From: an archaeon
Lineage (GTDB): Archaea; Thermoproteota; Nitrososphaeria; Nitrososphaerales; UBA183
Reading direction: 5' to 3'
DNA length: 64,000 bases
Assembly (NCBI GenBank): GCA_021788415.1
Contig: JAJYKR010000003.1
Span: forward strand, 62,001-126,000
Positions 8,107 through 16,220 of the stretch are shown one piece after another; position 1 is the stretch's first letter, and every line of letters begins with the position of its first letter. The notes below the pieces were generated by a model. That model was not told the origin of the DNA, made no database searches, and was given only the letters and a program-made list of their open reading frames with translations. Both the position numbers and the translations under genes were made by a program.

Positions 8107-9179
8107 GCCGGACGCGCGGCTTGGCCAGGGTCCTCAGGTCGGCTCTGCCGTCGCTGCTGGCGCTTGTGCTGGGGCTCCTGGTCGCATCCGCCGTCATGCT
8201 CGTCTTCGGCCTCGACCCTGTGAAGCTCTTCACAGCGATCTTCTCCGGAGCACTGACCACCCAGTTCGGACAGTCTTCCACCCTCTCCTACATGTACGCC
8301 TACATACTCATGGCCCTGGCGTTCCTCCTCCCCGGGAAGGCAGGGATCTGGAACGTGGGAGGGCAGGGTCAGGCCATCCTGGGCGGGGTCACGGCGGCGG
8401 TGTTCATCGAATACGTCTCCCTCCCTCCGGTCATCTGGCCCGTGGCGGCGATCCTTGTCGGCCTGGTGGCGGGGGCGCTCTGGTCTGCCATCTCAGGGGC
8501 GCTCGAGGCGTACAGGAACGCCTCGGCCATCGTGACGACCATAATGATGAACTTCGTCGCCGCCGACTTCGCGACTTTCCTCCTCTACTACGTGCTCATC
8601 CCCAAAGCCAACGAGCCGAGCTTCTACGACCAGGTCACCTTCCCGTTGGGGGTGACCCTTCCGACCCTCCCCTACTTCACAACCTCGATAATGCTGTTCG
8701 CCGCCCCCCTGGTGGCCATAGGGACGGCCGTCTTCCTGAGCAGGACCACCCTCGGGTACAAGATAAGGGCCACGGGGCTCGGACCCAGGCCAGCCGAGTC
8801 CAAGGGGATCAACCCCCGGACCATGAAGGTGGTCGCCATGGTCATCGGAGGCGCCATAGCCGGCTTGGCAGGCGCGGGGGCAGTGATGAGCGTCGGTCAT
8901 GGCTGCGGCACCGCCGCCTGCTATGAGGACGGCTTCGCGGCCGGGTGGTTCGGCGGCTTCGGCTTCGCAGGCATAGCGGTAGCGCTCGTGGCGGCCAACG
9001 ACCCGATCGGCTCCGTCTTCGCGGCGGTCTTCTTCGCCATCCTTGCGGCCGGGATGCCCTTCGCCTACCAGAGCGTCTATATCATGTGGGCCATGCAGGG
9101 GATAATCATACTCTTCATGGCTGCGCCTCAGCTGATCAAGATGGTCATAGCCTTCAGGGGGAGAAACAGATGGACCTAA
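8103..9179 (+). CDS. Nucleoside ABC importer permease 1
   Basis: This 358-residue membrane protein is of the BPD_transp_2 (RbsC/LivH-like, YufP) family. It has about ten hydrophobic segments, and its conserved GKAGIWNVGGQGQ region matches the family hallmark (xxGxxNxGxxGQ). Its GTG start overlaps the ATPase stop (GTGA), which implies translational coupling. It should pair with the next permease to form the channel. Confidence 0.88.
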   Translation: MSRTRGLARVLRSALPSLLALVLGLLVASAVMLVFGLDPVKLFTAIFSGALTTQFGQSSTLSYMYAYILMALAFLLPGKAGIWNVGGQGQAILGGVTAAVFIEYVSLPPVIWPVAAILVGLVAGALWSAISGALEAYRNASAIVTTIMMNFVAADFATFLLYYVLIPKANEPSFYDQVTFPLGVTLPTLPYFTTSIMLFAAPLVAIGTAVFLSRTTLGYKIRATGLGPRPAESKGINPRTMKVVAMVIGGAIAGLAGAGAVMSVGHGCGTAACYEDGFAAGWFGGFGFAGIAVALVAANDPIGSVFAAVFFAILAAGMPFAYQSVYIMWAMQGIIILFMAAPQLIKMVIAFRGRNRWT

Positions 9180-10096
9180 CACCAGTGATCCTCCTCGTGG
9201 TGTTCGGGCTGCAGACCGCCGTCCCCATAGGGATCGCGGCAGAGGGAGAGCTGGTGACTGAGAAGTCTGGGATCCTGAACATCGGCATCTACGGGGCCAT
9301 GCTGATCCCCGCCTTCGTAGCGGCCGCGGTCAACGTAGCCCTGGGACGGAGCCTGGGAGCCGACTCGGCCTACGTCGGGGTGGCCGCCGCCATGGTCGCG
9401 GGGGCGGGGCTGAACTTCGTCTTCGCCTTCCTGTCCACCAAGATCCACGTCGACCAGGTGATCGCGGGGATAGGGATCAACATCTTCGCTGTGGGCATCA
9501 CCTATGTGTTCCTGGAGCGGTACTACACCATAGACGGGACCCCCAACGGCAACACGATCGCACCCCTGTTCTCGGTCGGGGGGCTAGCCAACGGCGTCCA
9601 GATCGCCATAAGCCCGTTGGTCGCCGTGATGTTCATCGTCCCCATCCTCGTGTTCATCTTCCTCAGGAGGTCCAAGCTAGGCCTCCACATCAGGGCCGTG
9701 GGGGAGAACCCGAAGGCGGCTGAAGCCGCCGGGATAGACGTAGCCAAGACCAGAATGCTGGCAACCAGCATCGGCGGGCTCCTCCTCGGGCTGGGGGGCG
9801 CCTACTTCACGGTCGACTACAACCCGAACTTCACGCCTGACCCGACACAGTCCGTCATCCCTGCCTTCATCGCCCTGGCCGCGGTCATCGCAGGCGGGTG
9901 GGAGCCTGGGTACGTGCTGGGGATGAGCATCCTCTTCGGCGTGACAGCGGCGCTCCAGCCGGTCCTCGACCTCACCTCTGTCCAGGACTACCTCCTTTTC
10001 ACGCTGCCGTACATCGTGACCGTCGCCGCCCTCGGCATCGCCGCCAAGAGGCTCAGACCACCGGCTGCCCTGGGGGCACCCTATAAGAAAGAGTGA
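9170..10096 (+). CDS. Nucleoside ABC importer permease 2
   Basis: The protein has 308 residues and about nine hydrophobic segments, and is of the same family as its neighbour (YufQ-like), with the hallmark EKSGILNIGIYGAML. The open frame extends to 8945, but that part is antisense-like overlap with permease 1; ATG 9170 starts 10 bases before the previous stop and gives the family N-terminus. It is the last transporter subunit before the hydrolase. Confidence 0.88.
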   Translation: MDLTPVILLVVFGLQTAVPIGIAAEGELVTEKSGILNIGIYGAMLIPAFVAAAVNVALGRSLGADSAYVGVAAAMVAGAGLNFVFAFLSTKIHVDQVIAGIGINIFAVGITYVFLERYYTIDGTPNGNTIAPLFSVGGLANGVQIAISPLVAVMFIVPILVFIFLRRSKLGLHIRAVGENPKAAEAAGIDVAKTRMLATSIGGLLLGLGGAYFTVDYNPNFTPDPTQSVIPAFIALAAVIAGGWEPGYVLGMSILFGVTAALQPVLDLTSVQDYLLFTLPYIVTVAALGIAAKRLRPPAALGAPYKKE

Positions 10097-10112
10097 GCCC
10101 TCCCTGGGCGCC

Positions 10113-11054
10113 GTGAGGATCCTTCTCGACACAGACACGGCCGGGGACGACACCACCGCCATGCTCATGGCGCTGAAGGCATCGAACGCCAGGCTCGAGG
10201 CGGTGACCATCAACTGCGGCAACGTGGGCTTCGACCAGGAGGTGGAGAACGCCCTCTACACCGTCGAGGTGGCTGGCATGTCCGGGAAGGTCCCGGTCTA
10301 CCCGGGGGCGAGGCACCCGCTGCTCAGGGACTGGGAGACGGCTGAGCGCGTCCACGGGGACGACGGCATGGGGAACTCGAAGTTCCCGAAGGCGAGGCAG
10401 AGGCCGGAGAGGGCGCACGCGGTCGACGCGCTGGTCGATGCAGTGAACTCGTCCCCCGGGGAGCTGACCATAGTCGAGATCGCTCCCATGACCAACCTGG
10501 CCTTGGCAGTGCGCAAGGACCCGTCCATCGCAAGGAAGGTCAGGCGCCTCTACTTCATGGGGGGGACCAACCAGTATCTCGGCAACGTGACCCCGGCCGC
10601 CGAGTTCAACATGTGGGTCGACCCCGAGGCCGCGAAGATCGTGCTCCGCTCAGGGATGCCGATGACCATGGTGGGGTGGGAGATCTGCATGAGGCACGGG
10701 ATCCTCCTCCCGGCCGAGCTGGACGCCATAGCTGGGATGGGGACGAACGAATCGAGGTTCTTCACCTCCGTCAACCGCAACGTCAGGGAGTTCATGAAGG
10801 AGGCGGAGGGGGTCGACGGCGTGTCCTGCCCGGACAGCATCACCATGGCGATCGTCCTGAACGAGAGGGTCGCCACGGACGTCAGACCCAAGTTCGTGGA
10901 CGTCGAATGCGAAGGCGAGCTCTCCCGGGGGGCGACCTACGTCGACCACCTGGGGGTCACGAAGAAGGAACCGAACGTGGACGTCGTCTACGCCGCTTCA
11001 GAGACCCTCTTCAAGGAGATGCTCTTCAGGATGCTTGCCGGGAACTCCGTCTGA
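10113..11054 (+). CDS. Nucleoside hydrolase (IunH family)
   Basis: This 313-residue cytoplasmic enzyme should split ribonucleosides into base and ribose. The calcium-binding N-terminal motif is present as LDTDTAGDDT (family DTDxGxDD), along with VEIAPMTNLALA, YFMGG and the conserved late Asp in CPDSITMAIVL. The histidine often found near the C-terminus may be VDHLGV. It starts with GTG 17 bases after the last permease, so uptake and cleavage are one transcription unit. Base specificity cannot be told. Confidence 0.87.
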   Translation: MRILLDTDTAGDDTTAMLMALKASNARLEAVTINCGNVGFDQEVENALYTVEVAGMSGKVPVYPGARHPLLRDWETAERVHGDDGMGNSKFPKARQRPERAHAVDALVDAVNSSPGELTIVEIAPMTNLALAVRKDPSIARKVRRLYFMGGTNQYLGNVTPAAEFNMWVDPEAAKIVLRSGMPMTMVGWEICMRHGILLPAELDAIAGMGTNESRFFTSVNRNVREFMKEAEGVDGVSCPDSITMAIVLNERVATDVRPKFVDVECEGELSRGATYVDHLGVTKKEPNVDVVYAASETLFKEMLFRMLAGNSV

Positions 11055-11066
11055 AACCAAACGGGC

Positions 11067-11969
11067 CTATTCGAGGACGTCGTTCCGCCTGAATTCGTCG
11101 AGCTCCCCGCGCCTTGGGAGGGCGGGGACCACCTCCCGCTTCGTGACCGCCAGGGCGCCCGCGTAGTTCGCAAACCTGACGGCCGTCGTGAGCCCCTCCC
11201 CCTCGGAGAGGGCGACCGCGAGCGCGCCGTTGAAGGCGTCTCCTGCCCCGGTCGAGTCAACGGCCTCCACTCTCGGGGCAGGGACGGCGACGGAGTCGTC
11301 CTTGGTGACCACCCTGGCCCCCTTCTCTCCCAAGGTCACCACCACCGCCCTTGGCCCCATCGCCAGCAGGCGCCTGGCCCCTGCGTCCAGGTCCGTCGTC
11401 CCCGCCAGGGCCTCGAACTCGGTCTCGTTCGGCGTGAGTATGTCCACAGACGACAGGTCGAGCCTGGAGCTCTCGACCGCCGGGGCCGGGTTCATTATCA
11501 CGACCGCCCCTTCGCGCCTGGCGAGCATCGAAGCGGCCGCCGCCGTCTCCGCTGGGATCTCCAGCTGCGTGAGGAGGACGCCGCACCCCTTGAACGCTCC
11601 CGACGCCAGGTCTCCGGGGGTGAGGGCGCCGTTCGCCCCGGGGTCGACGACGATGATGTTCGACCCCCCCGGCCCGACCACGATGAAGGCGAGGCCGGTG
11701 TGGGCGTCTGTCCTCTTGACCGCGCCTGGCTCGACCCCCTCCGCCTCCCAGAGTCGCAGGGCCTCTTCCCCGTACCTGTCCCTCCCGACGCTCCCAACGA
11801 ATCGTACCCTGGCCCCAAGCCGGGCCGCTGCTATGGCCTGGTTGGACCCCTTCCCCCCAGGTCCCTCGGAGTATCCTCTCCCAAGCACCGTCTCCCCCGG
11901 GGCTGGGAGCCGACCGGTCTCGATGGTCAGGCCGACGTTATAGCTCCCCACGACGACGACAGGCTTCAA
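11067..11969 (-). CDS. Ribokinase-like PfkB kinase
   Basis: The protein has 300 residues. GGKGSNQAIAAARLG near residue 40 is the ribokinase signature 1, NPAP follows near residue 160, and DSTGAGDAFNGALAVAL near residue 243 is signature 2 with the catalytic Asp. It should phosphorylate ribose, and possibly deoxyribose, to the 5-phosphate. The start is TTG 11969, whose last bases overlap the stop of the aldolase gene (TTGA), so the two are translationally coupled. The longer open frame to 12737 is a shadow of the aldolase gene. Context links it to the nucleoside hydrolase encoded convergently 12 bases away. Confidence 0.85.
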   Translation of the reverse strand: MKPVVVVGSYNVGLTIETGRLPAPGETVLGRGYSEGPGGKGSNQAIAAARLGARVRFVGSVGRDRYGEEALRLWEAEGVEPGAVKRTDAHTGLAFIVVGPGGSNIIVVDPGANGALTPGDLASGAFKGCGVLLTQLEIPAETAAAASMLARREGAVVIMNPAPAVESSRLDLSSVDILTPNETEFEALAGTTDLDAGARRLLAMGPRAVVVTLGEKGARVVTKDDSVAVPAPRVEAVDSTGAGDAFNGALAVALSEGEGLTTAVRFANYAGALAVTKREVVPALPRRGELDEFRRNDVLE

Positions 11970-12652
11970 CCGGCGAGCCGTTCCTGCAGCTCGTCCAGGA
12001 TTGCGGCCCCGGCCCTGGTCCCCAGATAGTCCGCGCCTGCGTCGATCAGCCTCAGGGCGTTGTCCAAGTCCCGGATCCCCCCTGACGCCTTGACGTGGAC
12101 CCTCGGGGAGACGCTGGCCCTCAACAGCCTGACGTCCTCGACCGTCGCCGGTCCGCCGCGCCCCCAGCCACTTGAATTCTTCACCCCTGCGACCCCTGCC
12201 TTCTCGCTGAGCTTCGCTCCTCTCACCTTCTCTTCGCCGTTCAGGATGGCATATTCCAGCATAACCCGGACCGGCCGCCCCTCCGCAACTCTGACCACCC
12301 TTGCTATCTCGTCGGTGAACCTGTCGTCTAGCCCGGACTTCAGGAAACCGATGTTCGGCATGTAGTCGAACATCTCCGCCCCCGCCTTGGCTGTCTCCCT
12401 CACCTCGGAGAGCTTCGCCTCGGCCGTGACTCCGCCCATGGGGAACCCTACGCCCACCGAGAGCCTGACCCCCGACCCTTTGAGCATCTCCTTCGCCTCG
12501 GAGGTCCAGCACCCCTGGATGACCACGGCTCCGAAGCCGTAGGTCGCAGCCTCGCTGCAGAACGCCTTCACTTCGGCGAGGGTGGCCTCGGGGGCGACGA
12601 TGGTGTTGTGGATCTTCTTCGCGAGGTCTTCCGGCTCGGGGAGGGTCGCCAT
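11966..12652 (-). CDS. deoC: Deoxyribose-phosphate aldolase
   Basis: The 228-residue TIM-barrel enzyme should cleave 2-deoxyribose 5-phosphate to glyceraldehyde 3-phosphate and acetaldehyde. The Schiff-base lysine lies in GVKNSSGWGRGG (family VKTSTGF), the second lysine in VKASGGIR, and the acid of the proton relay in FDYMPNIGFLKSG. The active-site segment is NSSGW rather than TSTGF, which is a noticeable but conservative change. It is coupled to the kinase gene, which suggests the kinase supplies deoxyribose 5-phosphate. The start is ATG. Confidence 0.87.
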   Translation of the reverse strand: MATLPEPEDLAKKIHNTIVAPEATLAEVKAFCSEAATYGFGAVVIQGCWTSEAKEMLKGSGVRLSVGVGFPMGGVTAEAKLSEVRETAKAGAEMFDYMPNIGFLKSGLDDRFTDEIARVVRVAEGRPVRVMLEYAILNGEEKVRGAKLSEKAGVAGVKNSSGWGRGGPATVEDVRLLRASVSPRVHVKASGGIRDLDNALRLIDAGADYLGTRAGAAILDELQERLAG

Positions 12653-12737
12653 AGGAAGGTCCCTCGCCCCCCCTTCGGATTAATGAACCTTCCAAGGGGC
12701 CTTGAGCCGACCGGAGCACCTCGGGTGGGAGCCACAC

Positions 12738-12745
12738 TTTTAAGC
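12738..12745 (+). promoter_or_regulatory. TATA box of the S26e gene
   Basis: TTTTAAGC lies 30 bases before TTG 12773 and predicts a nearly leaderless transcript. It also argues against any upstream start. Confidence 0.5.
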
Positions 12746-12772
12746 AGGCTTCGAAGGCGGAGGCTAAGCACC

Positions 12773-13048
12773 TTGTCCAAGAAGAGGAAGAGCCGAGGGC
12801 GCGCGAAGGGAGGGAAGGGGCACAGCGACACCGTCTACTGCAGTAACTGCGGCGCCAGCGTCCCCAGAGACAAGGCGAAGAAGGTCACGACCCGGACGAG
12901 CCTCGTGGAGCCGACCCTTGCGAGAGAGCTTAGGGCGGCGGGAGCGTACATAGCCAGCCCGACTCAGACACGCTATTATTGCATTTCTTGCAGTGTCCAC
13001 TACGGAATTGTGAAAGTTAGAGCAAAAAGCGAGCGACGGTCCTGGTAG
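12773..13048 (+). CDS. rps26e: 30S ribosomal protein S26e, with an apparently replaced 3' end
   Basis: The protein has 91 residues: a basic KKRKSRGRAKGGKGH start, a zinc site with YCSNCG and YYCISCSVHYG, and the tail VRAKSERRSW, all as in archaeal S26e. The TTG start follows from the TATA box. The last part of the gene (from about 12965) uses many A/T-ending codons, unlike the first two thirds. Its last 15 codons are repeated in diverged form at 14266-14310, beyond an inserted ORF. I infer that the 3' end came in with that insert. The gene is still complete and should be functional. Confidence 0.93.
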   Translation: MSKKRKSRGRAKGGKGHSDTVYCSNCGASVPRDKAKKVTTRTSLVEPTLARELRAAGAYIASPTQTRYYCISCSVHYGIVKVRAKSERRSW

Positions 13049-14265
13049 AATCACAAACCATCCGCGGGACGCGCTAGTTCCGCCCCACATCCTGCCAAGC
13101 ACTTCAGTTTCACCCATCCCTCTTCGTTAGTCTTCGACCTTCGACTGTCATCCTTAACTTTTGGAGGTTCTGCTTGGTTGCTCGTTGGGCAAAGTTGTCA
13201 ACCATGCTTCTTGGGGAATCACTCCATTCAAAGAGGCGGTTGGAATTAAGGTCTATCCGAGCGGTGAAAGAAGAGTCATTAGTGATCCTCCGGCCGGACT
13301 GATAGCTAGGGCGTTTGACGAACTGGGAACGGAAGTCTCGGTGGCCGACGCGTTCGGCGTAGACAGGAACGTGGTCAAGAGATGGTTAAGGCAATGCGGT
13401 GTTTCTGTGGTTTCGCGTCCTGAGCTCAGGCTCGCCAATGCGATTCGAGCGAAGCTGAGCGAGTCTGGACGGGAGGAAGAGGTTGCTCAATGGCTGATGG
13501 ACGAGGGATCTGTTTCTGTGGCGTATCTTCGGCAAAGCGATTTGACGAGCTTGCTGGTGTGCGGTTCGATGAACGACTACGCCGTGCTCTCCAGGGTCTC
13601 GGCTGCGGTAAGGGCTGGCATCGTGTCATCAAAGCTCCCCGAGCCGACGATTTTGCCCATGGGGGCCATCCGGGTTCAGTCGGCAAAAGTGTATGCCCTC
13701 CTGCAGGTCTTGGAGAATCACCTTATTGGGCTCAAGGCAACGGAAACGACGGAAGCCCTCCGGTTCTTTCCCCTATCGGGAGTCGTGAGGGGAAGGCACA
13801 CAACCGACGAGTTCCTGGAGCCCGTGTGGAAGCAGTTCGCATTGGAGACCCTCTACCAATGGAATTCCAGAAGGCGTGTCAAGTCGCCCTCTTGGGCTCT
13901 GGAGGAGCTTGCCAGGACCTGGGTGGAGGGACGAGTAAGAAGGGCTCGCCGCTTCGTGGGCGCATCCCCTGCGGCGTCGTATTGCGAAGCTGGATTGGTG
14001 CCCCAAGAAGCAAAGCGCTCTCACCCGACGTGATGGTGCCGTAAGCGAGGGAGGAGCATCGGCCGTGGATACTGTGGCAAAGTCACCCTGCGAGGCATCA
14101 AAGCGTTGATGGGCCAGGAGAGCATGGTCGACTGGGACTCGGTCGAGAGGCACGAGGGGTCAGTCCTGTTGTCCTCCATGGTGCACACGATATTCATCCT
14201 GATCCAACCCCTCGAATAGGGGTTCGCTCTAGCAGGGTGTAGATTCGGATGAGCGCTAGCTTGCT
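13001..14265 (+). mobile_element. Putative homing-endonuclease insertion in the S26e gene
   Basis: The segment starts at codon TAC 13001 of S26e and ends before the matching codon TAC at 14266. It holds the replacement S26e end, a 290-codon LAGLIDADG-like ORF and a tail with a small hairpin (AACCCC 14206-14211, GGGGTT 14219-14224). Composition is less GC-rich than the flanks. Similar arrangements, where an endonuclease gene inserts near the 3' end of a host gene and brings a substitute end, are known from fungal mitochondrial atp6. The boundaries are inferred from the 3' end duplication. Confidence 0.5.
13161..14033 (+). CDS. LAGLIDADG-like putative homing endonuclease with N-terminal HTH
   Basis: The 290-residue protein is not firmly recognised. 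Residues about 57-83 look like a helix-turn-helix (VADAFGVDRNVVKRWLRQCG). The stretch EEVAQWLMDEGSVSVAYL (from about 110) resembles a LAGLIDADG motif with its catalytic acid in D-E-G-S, though one residue shorter than usual. The later KVYALLQVLENHLIG and ETLYQWNSRRR resemble the second part of such a domain. The start TTG has T/A-rich CTTAACTTTT before it. The frame continues after the TGA at 14031-14033 for another 61 codons to TAG 14217-14219, so a premature stop is possible. Codon use is unlike the neighbours. Confidence 0.5.
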   Translation: MEVLLGCSLGKVVNHASWGITPFKEAVGIKVYPSGERRVISDPPAGLIARAFDELGTEVSVADAFGVDRNVVKRWLRQCGVSVVSRPELRLANAIRAKLSESGREEEVAQWLMDEGSVSVAYLRQSDLTSLLVCGSMNDYAVLSRVSAAVRAGIVSSKLPEPTILPMGAIRVQSAKVYALLQVLENHLIGLKATETTEALRFFPLSGVVRGRHTTDEFLEPVWKQFALETLYQWNSRRRVKSPSWALEELARTWVEGRVRRARRFVGASPAASYCEAGLVPQEAKRSHPT

Positions 14266-14361
14266 TACGGAATCGTGATGGTCAGAGCGAAGAACGAGAG
14301 AAGCAACTGGGAGAGCTCCAGTTCTCCGCGCGAGCCGAAGCCGCATTATTCCCGGGGTTGC
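14034..14361. other. Non-genic tail of the S26e insertion
   Basis: These 328 bases contain the in-frame continuation of the endonuclease-like ORF to 14219, a 6-pair hairpin at 14206-14224, and the displaced S26e end at 14266-14310. No complete gene is seen. Confidence 0.5.
14266..14310 (+). pseudogene. Displaced native 3' end of S26e
   Basis: Fifteen codons read YGIVMVRAKNERSNW, against YGIVKVRAKSERRSW at the end of the intact gene (11 identical residues, 33 of 42 bases over 14 codons, mostly third-position differences). The expected stop is missing: TGG is followed by GAG where the intact copy has TAG, and the frame then runs on to 14388. It has no start and no upstream S26e sequence, so it is a remnant. 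Confidence 0.6.
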
Positions 14362-15135
14362 CTAGGCCGACGACGTGACCGAACTTGACGGAACCAGCGG
14401 GTTGGTCCCCCCCAGGATCACCACGTCTGTCAGGAACACCGGCGGGAGAGGCTCGTCTGCCACGCTCCATGGGCAGGTCGGGGACTGGCAGATGGGGGAC
14501 TTCGCTATGGCCTCCACCACGCTCCACCCCGAGATCACCCTGCCGAACACGGTGTAGTTCCCGTTCAGGCTCAGGTTCGAGGAGCTGTTGGAGAGGTTGA
14601 TGAAGAACTGGGTGTTGCCGCTGTTGACGTCTCCCTGCTGGCGCGCCATCCCCAGGTATCCTTCATAGTTCCCGATCCATGGGCATCTTCCCACCTCGAG
14701 GGGGACGTTGTGGTCGGCAGAGAGGTCGAAGGCGGTCAACCCGGTGGTGTTGCCGAACCCCTGGCCCCAGAGAGACCTCGTGTCGTTGTGCCCTCCCCTC
14801 GAGTGAGGGTCCCCGGTCTGGATGACGAAGGGGGAGGGGGTGTCGACGAGGCGATGCCAGACGAGGGCGTCGGATTGGGTCCCGTTGCCGTAGAACCCGC
14901 TGTCGGCCAGGCTCACGAGGTTGGCCACTGTCTGGGGGGCGCAGGCAGGGAAGAGCTCCACGTAGAACTCCCCGTCGCTGGTGTCCATCCTTGCGTAGAT
15001 GGGGGGCGCCTGGTAGATGTAACTCTCGTAGATGTAGTACCCTGCGGTGACGACTATTAGCGCTATCACGGCCACGGCCGCTGCCTTCCCCCACGGGCGC
15101 CTCTGCTTCTTCCGCCTGCCGGGCTTGTCCACCAT
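14362..15135 (-). CDS. Membrane-anchored cyclophilin-type peptidyl-prolyl isomerase
   Basis: The 257-residue protein has a basic N-terminus, one membrane helix (about residues 18-36) and an outward cyclophilin domain. Family signatures are FVIQTGDP, GYLGMARQQGDVNSG, TQFFINL and YTVFGRVISGW. It should speed proline isomerisation in proteins outside the membrane. The domain carries several extra Cys and Asn-X-Ser/Thr sites, fitting a glycosylated surface protein. A Ser-rich C-terminal tail follows the domain. The start is ATG. Confidence 0.88.
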   Translation of the reverse strand: MVDKPGRRKKQRRPWGKAAAVAVIALIVVTAGYYIYESYIYQAPPIYARMDTSDGEFYVELFPACAPQTVANLVSLADSGFYGNGTQSDALVWHRLVDTPSPFVIQTGDPHSRGGHNDTRSLWGQGFGNTTGLTAFDLSADHNVPLEVGRCPWIGNYEGYLGMARQQGDVNSGNTQFFINLSNSSSNLSLNGNYTVFGRVISGWSVVEAIAKSPICQSPTCPWSVADEPLPPVFLTDVVILGGTNPLVPSSSVTSSA

Positions 15136-15179
15136 CGCGAGCTCTCACCGCCTCCGGCCAGCGTTGAAATAGGCTTCGG

Positions 15180-16154
15180 TCAGCGAGCGAGCCTGCCCCT
15201 GGCCCAGCCGAAGGTCTTCTCCAACCCCTCGGCGAAGGGGGTCTTGGGGGCCCACCCTAGCTCTCTGCTGGCCCTGGACAGGTCGGGCATCCTGTTGAGC
15301 GCCCCCCTGGGCTTGGAGGGGTCCAGCTCGATGTGGATGTCTTTGCCCGAGAGCGCGATGACCCGCTTGGCGAGGTCCAGCACTGTCACCTCTTCCGTGG
15401 AGCCGACGTTCACGGTGAGGCTCCCCTTCTCCTCCACGTGCTTCCAGAGCCCGAAGACAGCGTCGAGGGCGTCTTCTATGTACACGAAGCACCTCCTCTG
15501 GCGCCCGTCCCCCCACACAACGAACCCTTCTCGGGGGGAGTTGACCGCCTTCCGGATCAGGGACCCTATCACCTGGCTCCGGTCGGGCTCCAGATAGATG
15601 TTCGTCCCGTAGGCGTGGAAGATCCTCGCTATCCCCACCCGCGTGCCGGTCATCAGGCCGAGCTCCTTCTCGGCAACGAGCTTCGACCACCCATAGCCCC
15701 CCTCAGGGTTCACCTTCTCCTCGGCATCCTCCTCTCTGAAGCTTGTGTCCCCCCCCTGCTGCCTGTCGAAGGGGTAGACCGACACGCTCGAAGCGTACAC
15801 CACCGTCCTGACCCTGTTCTCGAGGCACGCCCGGAACACGTTGGCGTCAATGACGAGGTTCGCCTCCATGGCGGCCAGCTCCCTCGCCGGGGTGCCGTGG
15901 AGGTACTCCACGCTCCCCACTTCGGCCGCGAAGTGGAACACGACCTCGGCATTCCTGAGCGAGCGCTCCGCGAACCCATGGTCCTTCAGGTCTCCCTCGA
16001 CGACCTTCTGTTCCACACCGACGTCCCTGAGGTTCTGGAGAGACCCGGCGGAGAAGTCGTCGATGATCGTCACCTCGTGCCCGGCCCTGGCGAGCCTCCC
16101 CGCGATGTGGCTCCCGAGGAAGCCTGCCCCTCCGGTCACGGCGACCCTGGTCAA
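15180..16154 (-). CDS. NAD-dependent epimerase/dehydratase (extended SDR)
   Basis: The 324-residue enzyme has the nucleotide-binding GGAGFLGSHIAG at its N-terminus, the DDFSAGSLQNL segment typical of nucleotide-sugar epimerases, the active-site SSVSVYPF and the YGWSK tetrad motif. It should act on an NDP-sugar, by analogy with UDP-glucose 4-epimerases; the exact sugar is unknown. It starts with TTG. Glycosyltransferase genes follow on both strands, so surface glycan synthesis is likely. Confidence 0.87.
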   Translation of the reverse strand: MTRVAVTGGAGFLGSHIAGRLARAGHEVTIIDDFSAGSLQNLRDVGVEQKVVEGDLKDHGFAERSLRNAEVVFHFAAEVGSVEYLHGTPARELAAMEANLVIDANVFRACLENRVRTVVYASSVSVYPFDRQQGGDTSFREEDAEEKVNPEGGYGWSKLVAEKELGLMTGTRVGIARIFHAYGTNIYLEPDRSQVIGSLIRKAVNSPREGFVVWGDGRQRRCFVYIEDALDAVFGLWKHVEEKGSLTVNVGSTEEVTVLDLAKRVIALSGKDIHIELDPSKPRGALNRMPDLSRASRELGWAPKTPFAEGLEKTFGWARGRLAR

Positions 16155-16220
16155 GCTGGAACGGACCCCCCTCTCAACTGGCCTGCAGGCTCCGGCGTGG
16201 GCTATTAATGTGGCACGCCC

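Noticed and set aside
11067..12737. Single 556-codon frame spanning the ribokinase-like and deoC genes
   Set aside because: Only the part up to 11969 matches a protein family; the rest is a shadow of deoC in another frame, which ends with TTGA coupling.
14206..14224. AACCCC/GGGGTT hairpin as a tRNA T-arm or attachment site
   Set aside because: The 7-base loop does not match TTCRANY and no tRNA surrounds it; it is kept only as an unexplained hairpin.
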